From Dichetophora obliterata (taxonomy: Eukaryota > Arthropoda > Insecta > Diptera > Sciomyzidae): a stretch of 64,000 nucleotides of DNA. Location: contig OY986437.1 of the NCBI GenBank assembly GCA_963920525.1, forward strand, positions 31,408,063 through 31,472,062. The letters run 5' to 3'. Both the position numbers and the translations under genes were made by a program. How positions within the stretch are numbered: position 1 is the stretch's first letter; each line of letters opens with the position of its first letter. Below the pieces are notes generated by a model. That model had not been told where the DNA came from and ran no database searches. It worked only from the letters and a program-made list of their open reading frames with translations. Below are positions 1-9,811 of the stretch, piece by piece.

Positions 1-760
1 TTTTGGTCTTTTAAAATAAGGTCCGGTATATCTTCAAAGAAGACATTATCGTTGCTGATGGGTAATACAAATGATTTGGAAGCATTAGGTTGAAGCCCAT
101 TGCTAAGTCCGTTGGCTTATACTCTCTAGATCCTCATTAAGCCTGAATACCAGGTCTTCCATGAGACCAGTTCTACGGGAGAGATATATCTGAATATCAT
201 CAGCATAAGCATGCATGGATAAATGCTTGCACACGCTGAAAATATCATTTGTAAAATTGGGAGAATAAAAGAGGAACTAGTACCGATCCTTGAGGATCCC
301 CACTGCAAACAGACGAAAGACTCGAAAAATTTTCACCGACCTTAACTTTCTGTACCCGATAGGGAAGATAGTTGTTCAGGAGTAACACAGCGCTGTCACT
401 AAAACCATACATATATTTAAGCTTATAACTAAGTAAAGGGTGATGAACTGTATCAAACGCTTTTGAAAAATCGAGTAAGCATAGCAGAGTTACTGATCCA
501 TTGTCATACGAGATTCTTATATCATCCAAAATCTTAATCATAGTAGTAGAACAACTATGTCCGGTGCGGAAACCTAACTGCTGTGGTGATAACAGCTTAT
601 TTTGCAATAGGTAGCTTGATAAGCCATTAGAGATTCACAAATTTTTGATAATGACGATAAAATGCTATTGGTCTAAAATCATTGGGCTCATTCGCTGCTG
701 TTTTCTTGGGAACAGGAAGAACAACTGCAGTTTTCCAAGAACTTGGAAAGCAAGAACGTG
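1..760 (-). pseudogene. LINE A: CR1/L2-like reverse transcriptase fragment
   Basis: Antisense reading gives successive RT blocks spread over several frames. They are a segment ending PVPKKTAANEPNDFRPI (about 760-675), then LLSPQQLGFRTGHSC and LLDFSKAFDTV (607-430), then a PQGSVL block, then HAYADDIQIYLS with the catalytic YADD codons at 207-196, then NGLQPNASKSFVLP running to the window edge. The frame changes and the damaged GVPQGS block (read as GDPQGS) mark it as dead. The copy is cut by the window start, so its 3' end is not seen. It resembles elements C, D and E in this window closely enough to be the same family. The plus-strand frame at 682-876 is partly its shadow. Confidence 0.88.
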
Positions 761-1098
761 AAAACTTAAAAAAAAAGTTTTTTACTCAAAGTAGGAGTTT
801 TATTTCATACGTAGATGAAATTCTGAAATTTACAGCAAAATCGGAAGCGTTAAAAAATTTTGGTCTCGAAAAATAAGGAAAATATAGCTAAAAATGGGTC
901 TAAAAGTGACTAAATTTTAATCTTAAACATCTCCAAATTTTGTATCTGATTGGGAAAAACTGAGTATGCCACCAAATTCTACAACCAATAAATAAGTTAA
1001 CGTGTCTGGACATTTTCGTGTGTCTTTTTGACGTCACTACAGTGTTATTATAATGTATTGTTATAAATTTTTCTAAATTTAAACTTACATCGTTAAAG
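761..1098. other. No gene seen
   Basis: AT-rich sequence between LINE A and the TIR element. No coding, RNA or repeat structure was recognised. Confidence 0.5.
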
Positions 1099-1101
1099 TT
1101 A

Positions 1102-2127
1102 GGGGCGTCGTCCCCTATTGGTAACTACGTTACCAATTTAGGGGGGGGAGGGGTTTTGAAATGCACTACGATAAGTAGCGGTAGGGGGGAGGTGTTTAGA
1201 TATTGTAACGTGACCAAAAATTAAAAAAATCGACGAAAAACCTCTAATTAATAACACAAACATTTCAAAAATTTTTAACCTAACATGTTTATGTTTGATC
1301 GTCTAAATTGATGGTTAACTTTTGTTTCAACGATTTCTTCCACCACCTTTTCCCTCGACACAGGAAGCTTTTGGCATTCCTTCACCATCCCACCACGTCT
1401 GAAAAATTTGGGTCTTTGCTTTTGCGACAGGCTTTGACGTTAAGGCTTGAATGTTCTTGATCAAAGGAGATACCGTATGACATGTACTATCCTTCTCAGA
1501 AAGAAGAAATCGGTTCAAGGTCGTGTCCTACCTGCGGCTTGTATTTCGTTTTTAAAACTTCTATGAATTGTCATAAGTTTATATTATATCGTTTACAATA
1601 AATCGGAATAAAAAATACTATTTAAATAAATCAATTTTCAGAAAGCATTTACACAAAAACACAGAACTTGGTGCAGCTCGGGTGCAGCCTTTAAGGGTAC
1701 TCTGTCAAAGACCAGGTGAATTTCTTTGCGTTAGAAATGAGGATTCACCTGAATGGGTCGACATAGAATCCGATGAAAAATTCTATTTTGAAGAATCCTC
1801 AACAAACCTACCAGCTTCTTCTATCCCAGTGATTGGGAGCATCGAATCTTGGATCGCAGATGGAATAGCTTTTACAGATGATATTAATTATTAATTTTTT
1901 TCCAATTGTTCCTTTAATGTATCTAGTCATACTAGTCACTAATACTAGTGAAAATTGTCAGAGCTAGTCAAAATATATAATCATTCGAATGAATTAATTT
2001 CATATGTCACGTTACTTTATGGGGGGGGGGGGGAGGGGTTTTGAAAAGCACTACGAAAAGTAACGCAGGGGAGGGGGAGGGGGTAATAAAAACCGGAAAA
2101 TCAGTAACGTAGTTTATGGACGACCCC
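1102..2127. mobile_element. TIR element with TTA target duplication (PIF/Harbinger-like?)
   Basis: The left end reads GGGGCGTCGTCC and the right end, reverse complemented, reads GGGGTCGTCCATAAACTACG. Both termini carry a nearby TACGTTAC block. TTA precedes the left end (1099-1101) and follows the right end (2128-2130). Just inside each end lies a direct-repeat module: a G-run, then GAGGGGTTTTGAAA and a CACTACGA/AAAGTA block (about 1141-1185 and 2021-2065). A 3-bp TWA duplication with GGG-starting ends is typical of the PIF/Harbinger superfamily, but no DDE transposase is visible, so the superfamily call is an inference. The element carries the zinc-finger frame described next. Confidence 0.6.
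1311..1894 (+). pseudogene. Damaged two-exon C2H2 zinc-finger protein frame inside the TIR element
   Basis: An ATG at 1311 opens a frame with one internal TGA (1458-1460). It reaches CPTCGLYFVFKTSMNCH and then meets a candidate intron with GT at 1577-1578 and a TTTTCAG acceptor ending at 1641, 65 bp long. Splicing keeps the frame and supplies HKKHLH, giving Cys-x2-Cys-x12-His-x4-His, a standard C2H2 finger (Cys codons at 1524 and 1533, His codons at 1572 and 1652). The frame then runs to a stop after 1891 through an acidic tail containing ESDEKFYFEESS. The finger only becomes complete after splicing, which supports the intron. The product is probably a DNA-binding protein carried by the element, or captured host exons. 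The family is not recognised and the internal stop suggests it is no longer functional. Confidence 0.45.
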
Positions 2128-2142
2128 TTATAAATTCAAACA

Positions 2143-2223
2143 TTTGTACTATACACATTTTCTATACTCAGTATACATTTGTACTAGTTACATTTATAGT
2201 ATACATTTGTACTATACACAGTC
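2143..2223. repeat. Short imperfect tandem repeat
   Basis: Three imperfect copies of a unit built on CATTTGTACTATAC lie in AT-rich DNA. The rest of 2131-2864 shows T-runs but no gene; the 75-codon frame at 2564-2791 has no recognisable features. Confidence 0.6.
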
Positions 2224-2867
2224 TTGGCTGATTTTTTTACTCTGTTTTTTTTCTGAGCTCTTCAAAGTCTCAACAAAGTCTTAAGTATTGCTTAAGCAGT
2301 TTTGCCATAAAGCCTGAGTAAATACATTTTTTTTTATTATTTTGGTTTTATAGAATTTATATGCTGTTCCTTGTCATTTTGTTTATCGTCTCAAAGGCAT
2401 TAACGAAAACTTGATTTGCCAGCCGCCACAATAACCTTTTTTTTTTGCTGTCGTTATTCTTGCATATTGTTATTGGTTTTGCTACTGGTTATTGTTGATA
2501 TTGATATTATTAATAAAGCTTTGATTGACGGCCCGACTTAGTGACTGACAGACAGGTACAACAATGCAGGTACAACAGATATGTACAACAATTCAAGACA
2601 ATAATTTAAATACACATCATATTTACATTCAAGTCAGCAGCTTTTTAAATATATTCACCCACTTTTTTATTTTTTTTTTATGGTGTCCTCAATCTATAGA
2701 ATGTGTGACGATAAAGAAGTGTTTATCTTTTGGCATTCTATCAACAAATGAAAAACCTACTATAAAGTATGACTTTCAGAAACTGTGTTAAAGAGAGTAA
2801 TTTATGCAACAGTTTAGGGGGTGTTTAACTAAAATTTATCCTCAAGAAATACATTTTTTCCCTTTAA

Positions 2868-5371
2868 GGGCCATTTTGTTCGCAAAGGGCATAAATATGA
2901 ATTAATTCGGGGATAACTATCTCTAGGTTAATTTTATACCAAGCGTATAAATCGGGAGATAAAAAGTGGTTTTGTTCACAGTTTATCCCGGCTGTATGCT
3001 TAGAGCATAAATTCGCTCTCAGTTTATATCGATTTCCATTGGAATGTTAGAGTGTTGCTCATTAATTATAAAATGTGTGGGGATTTTTGGTTTTTTTTTT
3101 GCGAATTTGGGGGTTAGGATGAACCCTAGGTAAAAATGGATCGCTGATTTTGCATCTGATGTCAGAATTTCAAAATTCTAAGACATTTTTTTAAGAATTT
3201 TAAACATGAAGAAACAGTATTGGGGGTTACTTCTTTCGAATCTGGTGTTAGAATTTTAAAATTCAAGATGGCGGATAAAGTTGCCACCTAATTTCTTGTT
3301 TATTTATGCGAATTCAACTCTGGGAGAAACACTAGGTAAAATTGGGTCGCTGATTCCGAATCCGTTGTCAGAATTTCAAAACTCGATAATTTTTCTGCAC
3401 ATAGGGTTGCCACCTAAAAATGTTTTATTTTAAGAATTTTAAACATGAGGAAAGAGTATTGGAGGTCGCTGATTTCGAATCTGAAGTCAGAAATTTAAAA
3501 TTCAATATGGTGGATAGTGTTGCCACCTTAATTTTTTGTATTTTTATGAATTCGTAGCTGGCAAAAATAAAATGCTACACCATAAAAGGGTCGCCGAATA
3601 CGAATCCATGGTCAGAATTTCAAAATTATAAAGATTTGAAATAATAGGGCTGCCACCTAATAATATGTATTTTTTAGAATTTTAAACATTATATAACAGT
3701 TATTAACACATTATTAACAGGGATTCACTGATTTTGAATCTGAAGTCAGAATTGTTTAATTCAAAATGGTGGATAGGGTTGCCACCTTAATTTTTTGTAT
3801 TTTTATGAATTTGGACTTGGCAAAAAAAAGGTCCACCAAAAATGAGTCGCTGAATACGAATCCATGGTCAGAATTTCAAAATTATAAAGTTTTGAAATAA
3901 TAGGATTGCCACCTAATATTATGTATTTTTTAGAATTTTGAACATTATTTGACAGTGTTAGGGAGTCACTGATTTCGAATCTGAAGCCAGAATTGTTTAA
4001 TTCAAAATGGTGGATAGGGTTGCCACCTTAATTTTTTGTATTTTTATGAATTTGGGGCTGGCAAAAAAAAATGGTACACTAAAAATGGGTCGCTGAATAC
4101 GAATCCATGGTCAGAATTTCAAAATAATAAAGTTTTGAAATAATAGGGTTGCCACCTAATAATATGTATTTTTAAGAATTTTAAACATTATTTAACAGTG
4201 TTAGGGAGTCACTGATTTCGAATCTGAAGTCAGAATTTTAAAATTCAAAATTGAGGATAGGGTTGCCACCTTAATTTTTTGTATTTTTATGAATTCATGG
4301 CTGGCAAAAAAAAATGCTACACCAAAAATTGGTCGCTGAATACGAATCCATGGTCAGAATTTCAAAATTATAAAGTTTTGAAATAATAGGGTTGCTTTTA
4401 CTTTTGAAAATACATATTATTAGATGGCAGCCCTATTATTATAAAATTTTATCATTTTGAAATTCTGACCACGGATTCGGATTCAGCGACCCATTTTTAC
4501 CCTTAAGTTCGCACCAGCCCCGAATTCATAAAAATACAAAAAATTAAGGTGGCAGCCCTATCCACCATTTTGAATTTGAAAATTCTGACTTCAGATTCGA
4601 AATCAGTGACTCCTCTATACTGTTAAATGATGTTTAAAATTCTTAAAAATACATATTATTAGGTGGCAGCCCTATTATTTCACAACTTTATCATTTTGAA
4701 ATTCTGGCCACGGATTCGGATTCAGCGACCCATTTTGGGTATATAATTTTTTTTGGCAGCCCCGAATTCGTAAAAATTTAAAATATTAGGGTGGCAACCC
4801 TATCCACCATCTTGAATTTAAAAATTTTGAGTTCAGAATCGAAATCATTAACCCCCCAATAAATACTGTTCCCTCATGTTTAAAATTCTTAAAATAAAAC
4901 ATTTTTAGGTGGCAACCCTATGTGTAGAAAAATTTTCGAGTTTTGAAATTTTGACAACGGATTCGGATTCAGGAACCCATTTTTACCCTTTAGTTCGCGC
5001 CAGCCCCGAATTCGTAAAAATAAAAAATTGAGGTGGCAACCTTATCCAACATCTTGAATTTTAAAATTCTGACACCAGATTCGCAATCAGTAACCCCCAA
5101 TACTGTTTCCCTATGTTTAAAGATCTGTATTTTCAATATTTTGACACCAAGTAAATAAAAAATATTAAAATGAGAGTGATGAGAGCGAATTAAAAATCTT
5201 AACTCACCAATTTTCACGAGTTAAGTATTTTTGGGGTTAAGCTATCTCGCCACCATTTTTATCTCCAGCTTGAAGTGTTAAATGCTTAACTCACTGTGAA
5301 CAAATGAAAAACTGAAAAAATCATGGAATTAACTCGGGGATAAATTTATCTCTCTGTGAACAAAATGGCCC
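2868..5371. mobile_element. Foldback-type element with TAA target duplication
   Basis: The ends are inverted: GGGCCATTTTGTTCGC on the left, and on the right strand GGGCCATTTTGTTCACAG. TAA lies immediately outside both ends (2865-2867 and 5372-5374). The interior is not coding; it consists of subrepeats arranged head-to-tail and then inverted (next entry). GGGATAA/TTATCCC palindromic pieces sit inside each end. The architecture matches foldback elements, in which long inverted repeats are themselves tandem arrays. The TAA duplication and GGG ends suggest PIF/Harbinger-type mobilisation, which is an inference. Confidence 0.7.
3115..5130. repeat. Opposed arrays of ~245-bp subrepeats inside the foldback
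   Basis: From about 3115 to 4395 a unit of roughly 245 bp recurs about five times. Its landmarks are 'gtcgctgaatacgaatcc', 'gtcagaatttcaaaa', 'agggttgccaccta' and 'ctgatttcgaatctga'. From about 4400 to 5130 the same landmarks run in the opposite orientation for about three units ('ggtggcagccctat', 'tcagattcgaaatcag'). The turning point is near 4395-4415. Short frames in the region are artefacts of the repeats. Confidence 0.8.
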
Positions 5372-5379
5372 TAAGTGAC

Positions 5380-5402
5380 AAAAAAAAAAAAAAAAAAAAA
5401 AA
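5380..5402. repeat. Poly-A run
   Basis: An uninterrupted A homopolymer of about 23 bases just outside the foldback element. It may mark the 3' end of a lost retroposon or be simple slippage. Confidence 0.7.
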
Positions 5403-6325
5403 TTTGTGTAATAATTTTGGACTGGCAGTATTAAAGGGTTATATACAGTAAGGAGGTAAACAAAATTGATTTTCAAGAATTTTTCTTAAAATAGCACTAT
5501 AATATATTAACCTTCATTGGTCCCCTATTTCTAGAAACGAATAGGTTCCTTGTGTGTAAATTTTATACACTCTTTTTGAGGAGCAATATTTTCATCGATG
5601 AATGAAATCCATGCAATCTTCTCGTTAAAAGTAATTGTTTTATACAATTTAAAAAAAAAAATTTCAAATCGATAAATAAAATAAAAATTCAATATATACA
5701 AAAGTGGATGTATGTCTGAACGTATGTATATCGCGTATAGACTCAAAAACCGCTAAACCAATCTTGATGATATTTTCAGGGAAATTGAAACAACATCTTG
5801 AGAGTGCTCCTGGGAAGTTTGGTGTCGATTGGACAAGGGGCGTGGTACCTCCCATACAACCCAAAATTACGTTATCGCCCACAAACCATAAAAAATGCTA
5901 AATATCGAAAAAACTAAAGTTTTGTTTAGATGGCTACTATCAGATACTGTACTAAAAATGGGCATGGTCGCGCTTTATCTAAGCCCCCTTTTTTTAATAT
6001 CATGTCAATCACTGAGTTGTAGACATTTTGATAGTGAACTATATTTATCACTTTTACCGCCCACAAATCAATGGAACTTATATATATATATAAGACGGTT
6101 TTGATCAAATAAAAATAAAATTTGGTAGTTTAGTTTACATGTTTACTATAGCCGCAATATATCTACGCCCACTTTTTCGAAATCATGCTAATTCCTTAGA
6201 TGTTCACGTTTTGATAGTGAAAATTGGTATGTAGGTGCAATGGGACAGAGTGGCGGTTCCCAGGTGCGGATCCAGGGGGGATATGGGGGCTGAAGCCCCC
6301 AGACGCTTAATATAATTTTTTAAAT

Positions 6326-6362
6326 AAATACTAGCAGTTACCTGCGGCTTTGTCCGCAGTAG
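6326..6362 (+). repeat. Fragment resembling a widespread arthropod repeat tail
   Basis: The stretch reads ACTAGCAGTTACCTGCGG, then CTTTGTCCGC. From memory it resembles the 'actagctgttgcccgcg...ttcgtccgcg' sequence abundant in many arthropod genomes and often linked to retroposon tails. The identification is by eye only. Confidence 0.35.
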
Positions 6363-7107
6363 GTTCGAGTCATTTCAGCATTTATATTTTTGGAAAGGAG
6401 CAAGAAGGAACGAAAAGCTTAAAATTGTAAAAATAGTAAGTGGCTCATAAATAAGTGTGTACTATAAAATATTAATACATAAATAAGCAAATTATTTTTG
6501 AAGGTCTTTCTTTTTCATAAAAACAAAAGTAATTTTGTCCGAAATGTTATGAAGGTATTTGATTTTCTCGGTTGGCTCTTAAATTTCGATAACGTTGAGT
6601 ATGTATGTCTGCCTATATTTGGTTGTTGGCATTTTTCTTTAATTGAATTGAAGAAAAAAATATTAAATATCTACAGTCATTCAGCTCATGTGGTCAGTGT
6701 TTCCAAATAACCAACGTTAGGCCTTCTTTCAATGTGATCGATGCACTAATTCCTACGCGATAAAATTATAAAAAATCATAGATTATTTCTATTTGTGTCA
6801 ATAATCAATGTTTTTTCAATTAGTTATTATTTCAATTCACTTACAAAAAAATTTAGCATACAAAAAACAAAACCAAAAACAAAATAAAATTGGCACAAAA
6901 TCGGCTAAATGGTTTAGCCCTATCCAACATTCACAAAGAAATTGATATTAACTCAGAGGAAAGGACTGAAATTTTTTGTAAATTAAAAAATCAACGCATG
7001 AATTAGGATGTTGAAGATCCATAAGTTTCCATATAATAACTATATTTTATACAAATAGCAAATAGCTAAATAAAGAAAGTATAAAAAAAAAATTAAATAA
7101 GCATTTA

Positions 7108-7410
7108 AGTGCGTTAAGAGGATAAATTCGCCAATCCGACGCTAACTTAGCGAAGACTCAAGCCAATACTTTTGATCCGAAAAAAGTTAAATTCGTACTT
7201 TTTGTTAAAGTAGCTTTTTGCAGGAAATTTCTCCCCAAAATTAAATTTTTACTATGCAAAAAGAACGAATTTAATTTTGGAAGGAAATTTCTTCCGAAAA
7301 TTAAATTCGTACTTAGCAAAAAGTACGAATTTAACTTTTTGCGGATCAAAAGTATTGGTTTGAGTATTCGCTAAGTTAGCGTCGTATTGACGAATTTATC
7401 TTCACGCACT
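7108..7410. mobile_element. Palindromic MITE with TTA target duplication
   Basis: A near-complete palindrome of 303 bp. The left arm starts AGTGCGTTAAGAGGATAAAT and the right arm, reverse complemented, starts AGTGCGTGAAGATAAATTCG. TTA flanks both ends (7105-7107, 7411-7413). The arms share GACGCTAACTTAGCGAA and ACTTTTGATCCG blocks. The centre is made of further inverted copies of an 'aattaaattcgtac' motif. The minus-strand frame at 7158-7349 is a by-product. Confidence 0.75.
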
Positions 7411-8529
7411 TTAAGAATTTTAAGTTGAATATAATCATTAGCTACTTCTTTTCTTTCAATTCTTACAAATTATATAAATCTTAAACTTTTGATATGCTTT
7501 TGAATTATATACTCATGATATTTAAAACGTAAATATAATTTATAAAAATAAGTTTGCTATGTAATACATCAATAATCACAATGAATTTAAAAAAAACTAA
7601 TTTGCTTATTTAGCCTCCCCCACGACCAATTTCTAGATCCGCCACTAGCGGTCCCTATATTTATAATTGTTGCCATGCCTATTTTTTCCGACCTCTATCT
7701 TTATAAAAAAGTTAATATATGTATGTGTAAGGACTCCGAAACCGCTGAAACAATTTTTATAAAATTTTCAGGGAAACGGTAGCAAAGTCTTCAAAATGTT
7801 CTTATGAACATTCTGGTGCTGATTGCAAAAAGGGCGTTACACCTCAGATATACCCCAAATTTTCGATATCGAATAGCTTTGAAATAATAGGTCACACAGC
7901 ATCAGCATTCGGTTGCGTGAAACTTTAGCAAGTTATTAAACGCATACCAAGAATGGTTTTGCATTGCAAAAGGGGGCGTGGCACCTACTTAACAACCCAA
8001 ATTTGCTATATCGAATAGTTTCGCAGTTGTAGAGCGGTCAGCCTCAGAATTCGGTATCCGACCACAATTTACACGTGTCGTTCCACTCATAACATTTTAT
8101 GGGCTCGTTGGACAAGGGGGCGTGGTAGTAATTTACCCTGTTTCAGCTAGTTAAAAAAAAAATTAAAAATTGGAAAAATATCGAAACAAAAATTAACAAC
8201 AAAGCAGAAGAACAGTGACAAGGCTCGCCAAGATTATGGTGTGTAAATTTTACACACAAGAACCTATTAGGGAAATTTTTTTCTGTAGTTTAGCAGCGAC
8301 AGCTAGCGTGAAAAAACCTCGAAACTATAAATTTTGTCATACGATTTTTACATTGAGCCAAAATTCTACCTCGATTTGATGAACTTATATTAAAGAAATA
8401 TCAGCTTGAAGTTGAAAAGTGTGTAAAATTTACACAAAGAATCGATTAAGGTTAATGTAGAAATTTGATATGGCAACTTTTGAGTGTATTTGAATGTTTT
8501 ATATATGTAAAAATAACATAGTGCCTGTC

Positions 8530-9790
8530 TCAAAAGCCAACCAAACTTGGTACAAAATATTTCTGCATACTTTATAGACGTTCAATTTAATGGCGTTAGC
8601 CGTTTTTTTAACAATTTTGGACCATTTTCTAGAAATTCGGTTTCACGTTGAAATACGTGTTAAAGCAGTTTTTGATAGAAACACTTTTTTACTAGCTTGA
8701 GTGGCTTCATGTCTTTTGGTGAAATGTTAACAATTACCTGGGAAATAATTTCATAGAACAATTTAACCCTTAAAACCTTACCCTAAGGATCCAAGTTGAC
8801 CACATAATTAAAAAAAGCAGGTGTTTCGTATAAAAGCTTTGAGTAAATAAAAAAAAACTAAGCTTTTTAGGCAATAATATTACCCAAAAATAATAAACCT
8901 ACCCAAAAATTACTAATGGGTCCCCAAAATGACCCCAAAGTATTAAAATTAAGTCTCTTCCTATATGTTTCTTTATGTAAGTAAGTTTCAACGAACATCT
9001 CCTAAAAGAGCATCCTTTTTTTTACCTGCTCTCGTCAAGCTTTTTCACAAGTGATCTAATTGAAAATGCATCGATCGCACGATTGGCGCTTTCACATTGA
9101 AAGTATGCTTACCAGTTTCCACCTTCTAAATGTTAGAATGACGCTGAAAACTCATTTCTTGAAAATGAACGCAAAAACATTTGGTCAACAATCACCAACC
9201 GCATCTGATGAGCAGGTGTCCGCGGGACTCAAGCACTGTTGTAGTGGTAAAAAACTAAATGCTCTGTTAGGAGTTTTTGTTGGAACTTACAAGAAGCAGC
9301 AGAGGAAACAAACGAATTTATTTTCAGACATAAAGAAACGTATATGAAAAAACGTAATTTTAACACTTTTGAGGTGATTTCGAGGAGCCATAAAATTTGT
9401 TACTTTGGGTAAATTTTTACTTTTATTTAGAGCTATTAATTGAGAGGAATATTATTGCTCATAAAAGCTTTTATACCAAACATCAACTTTTTTTAATTAT
9501 GTGGTTAATTTGGAGACCCTTAGGCTTAGGTTTCGAGGGTTAAATTGTTTTACGAAATTGTTTCTCAGGTTATTGTTAATATTTCACCTGAAGAAATGAA
9601 GCCAATAAAGCTATTAAAAAAAGTTGTTGTAACAAAAACTGCATTAACATGTACTTGACTTTGAAACTGGAATTTCTCGAAAATAGGCCTAAGGATTAAG
9701 AAACGGTTTACGCCATAAAATGCAGCGTCTTTTAATTATACCGAAATAATATGTCGCAAGCTTGTTTGCAAAAAACAAGATCCCGATTCA
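8530..9790. mobile_element. Element with ~340-bp inverted repeats around a unique core
   Basis: The arm at about 8530-8880 and the arm at about 9430-9790 are reverse complements at roughly 80 percent by eye. Shared blocks include TTGGCTTCAT/GTGGCTTCAT, GTGAAATRTTAACAAT, ACAATTTAACCC and AACCACATAATTAAAAAAAG. The exact termini and target duplication could not be fixed. The core (8880-9430) holds one open frame. Superfamily unknown. Confidence 0.6.
9060..9347 (+). CDS. Unrecognised 95-codon frame in the core of the inverted-repeat element
   Basis: The frame is bounded by TAA just upstream (about 9057) and TGA at 9345. The first ATG is at 9066, a few codons into the stated frame. The product would be basic, with HRSHDWRFHIES near the start, a Gln/Ser-rich middle (KTFGQQSPTASDEQ) and a KKQQRKQ stretch near the end. 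There is no domain, signal or membrane segment I recognise. Its position between the two arms is where an element-encoded protein would sit, but the length is also compatible with chance in this composition. Confidence 0.2.
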   Translation: MKMHRSHDWRFHIESMLTSFHLLNVRMTLKTHFLKMNAKTFGQQSPTASDEQVSAGLKHCCSGKKLNALLGVFVGTYKKQQRKQTNLFSDIKKRI

Positions 9791-9811
9791 TGCACATTGT
9801 ACTTCTTTTAA

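Larger units (their letters stand above)
6261..7647. mobile_element. hAT-type non-autonomous element
   Basis: The left terminus is CAGGTGCGGATCCAG and the right terminus, reverse complemented, is TAGTGGCGGATCTAG. The flanking 8-mers GCGGTTCC (6253-6260) and GCGGTCCC (7648-7655) match at 7 of 8 positions. An 8-bp duplication with CAG-type ends is typical of hAT elements. No transposase is present: the 70-codon frame at 6498-6710 shows no domain. The element has inserted into the dispersed repeat that resumes after 7655, and it carries a nested palindromic MITE. Confidence 0.72.
5511..8451. mobile_element. TTAA-bounded composite element (piggyBac-like ends?)
   Basis: TTAA at 5507-5510 is followed by CCTTCATTGG. 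On the right, GATTAAGG is followed by TTAA at 8452-8455, so reverse complemented the end reads CCTTAATCGATT. Subterminal near-palindromes of the form GTGTGTAAATTTTAYACAC occur at about 5553, 8239 and 8419. The body carries a dispersed non-coding repeat ('ggacaaggggcgtggtac' type) at 5700-6130 and 7680-8130, split by the hAT-type element. No transposase is present. The short inverted match makes this call tentative. Confidence 0.4.

Noticed and set aside
682..876. 64-codon plus-strand frame
   Set aside because: Its first part is the complement of the RT block of LINE A; the remainder has no features.
1327..1518. 63-codon minus frame inside the TIR element
   Set aside because: The plus strand of the same bases carries the zinc-finger frame with splice support; the minus frame shows nothing recognisable.
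2564..2791. 75-codon frame
   Set aside because: No domain, splice context or codon signal in AT-rich DNA.
2868..5130. CRISPR-like array from regularly spaced repeats
   Set aside because: Units are ~245 bp, lack short unique spacers and are inverted midway; the context is eukaryotic.
7158..7349. 63-codon minus frame with internal repeats
   Set aside because: Encoded by the palindromic MITE; the internal repetition reflects inverted DNA motifs.
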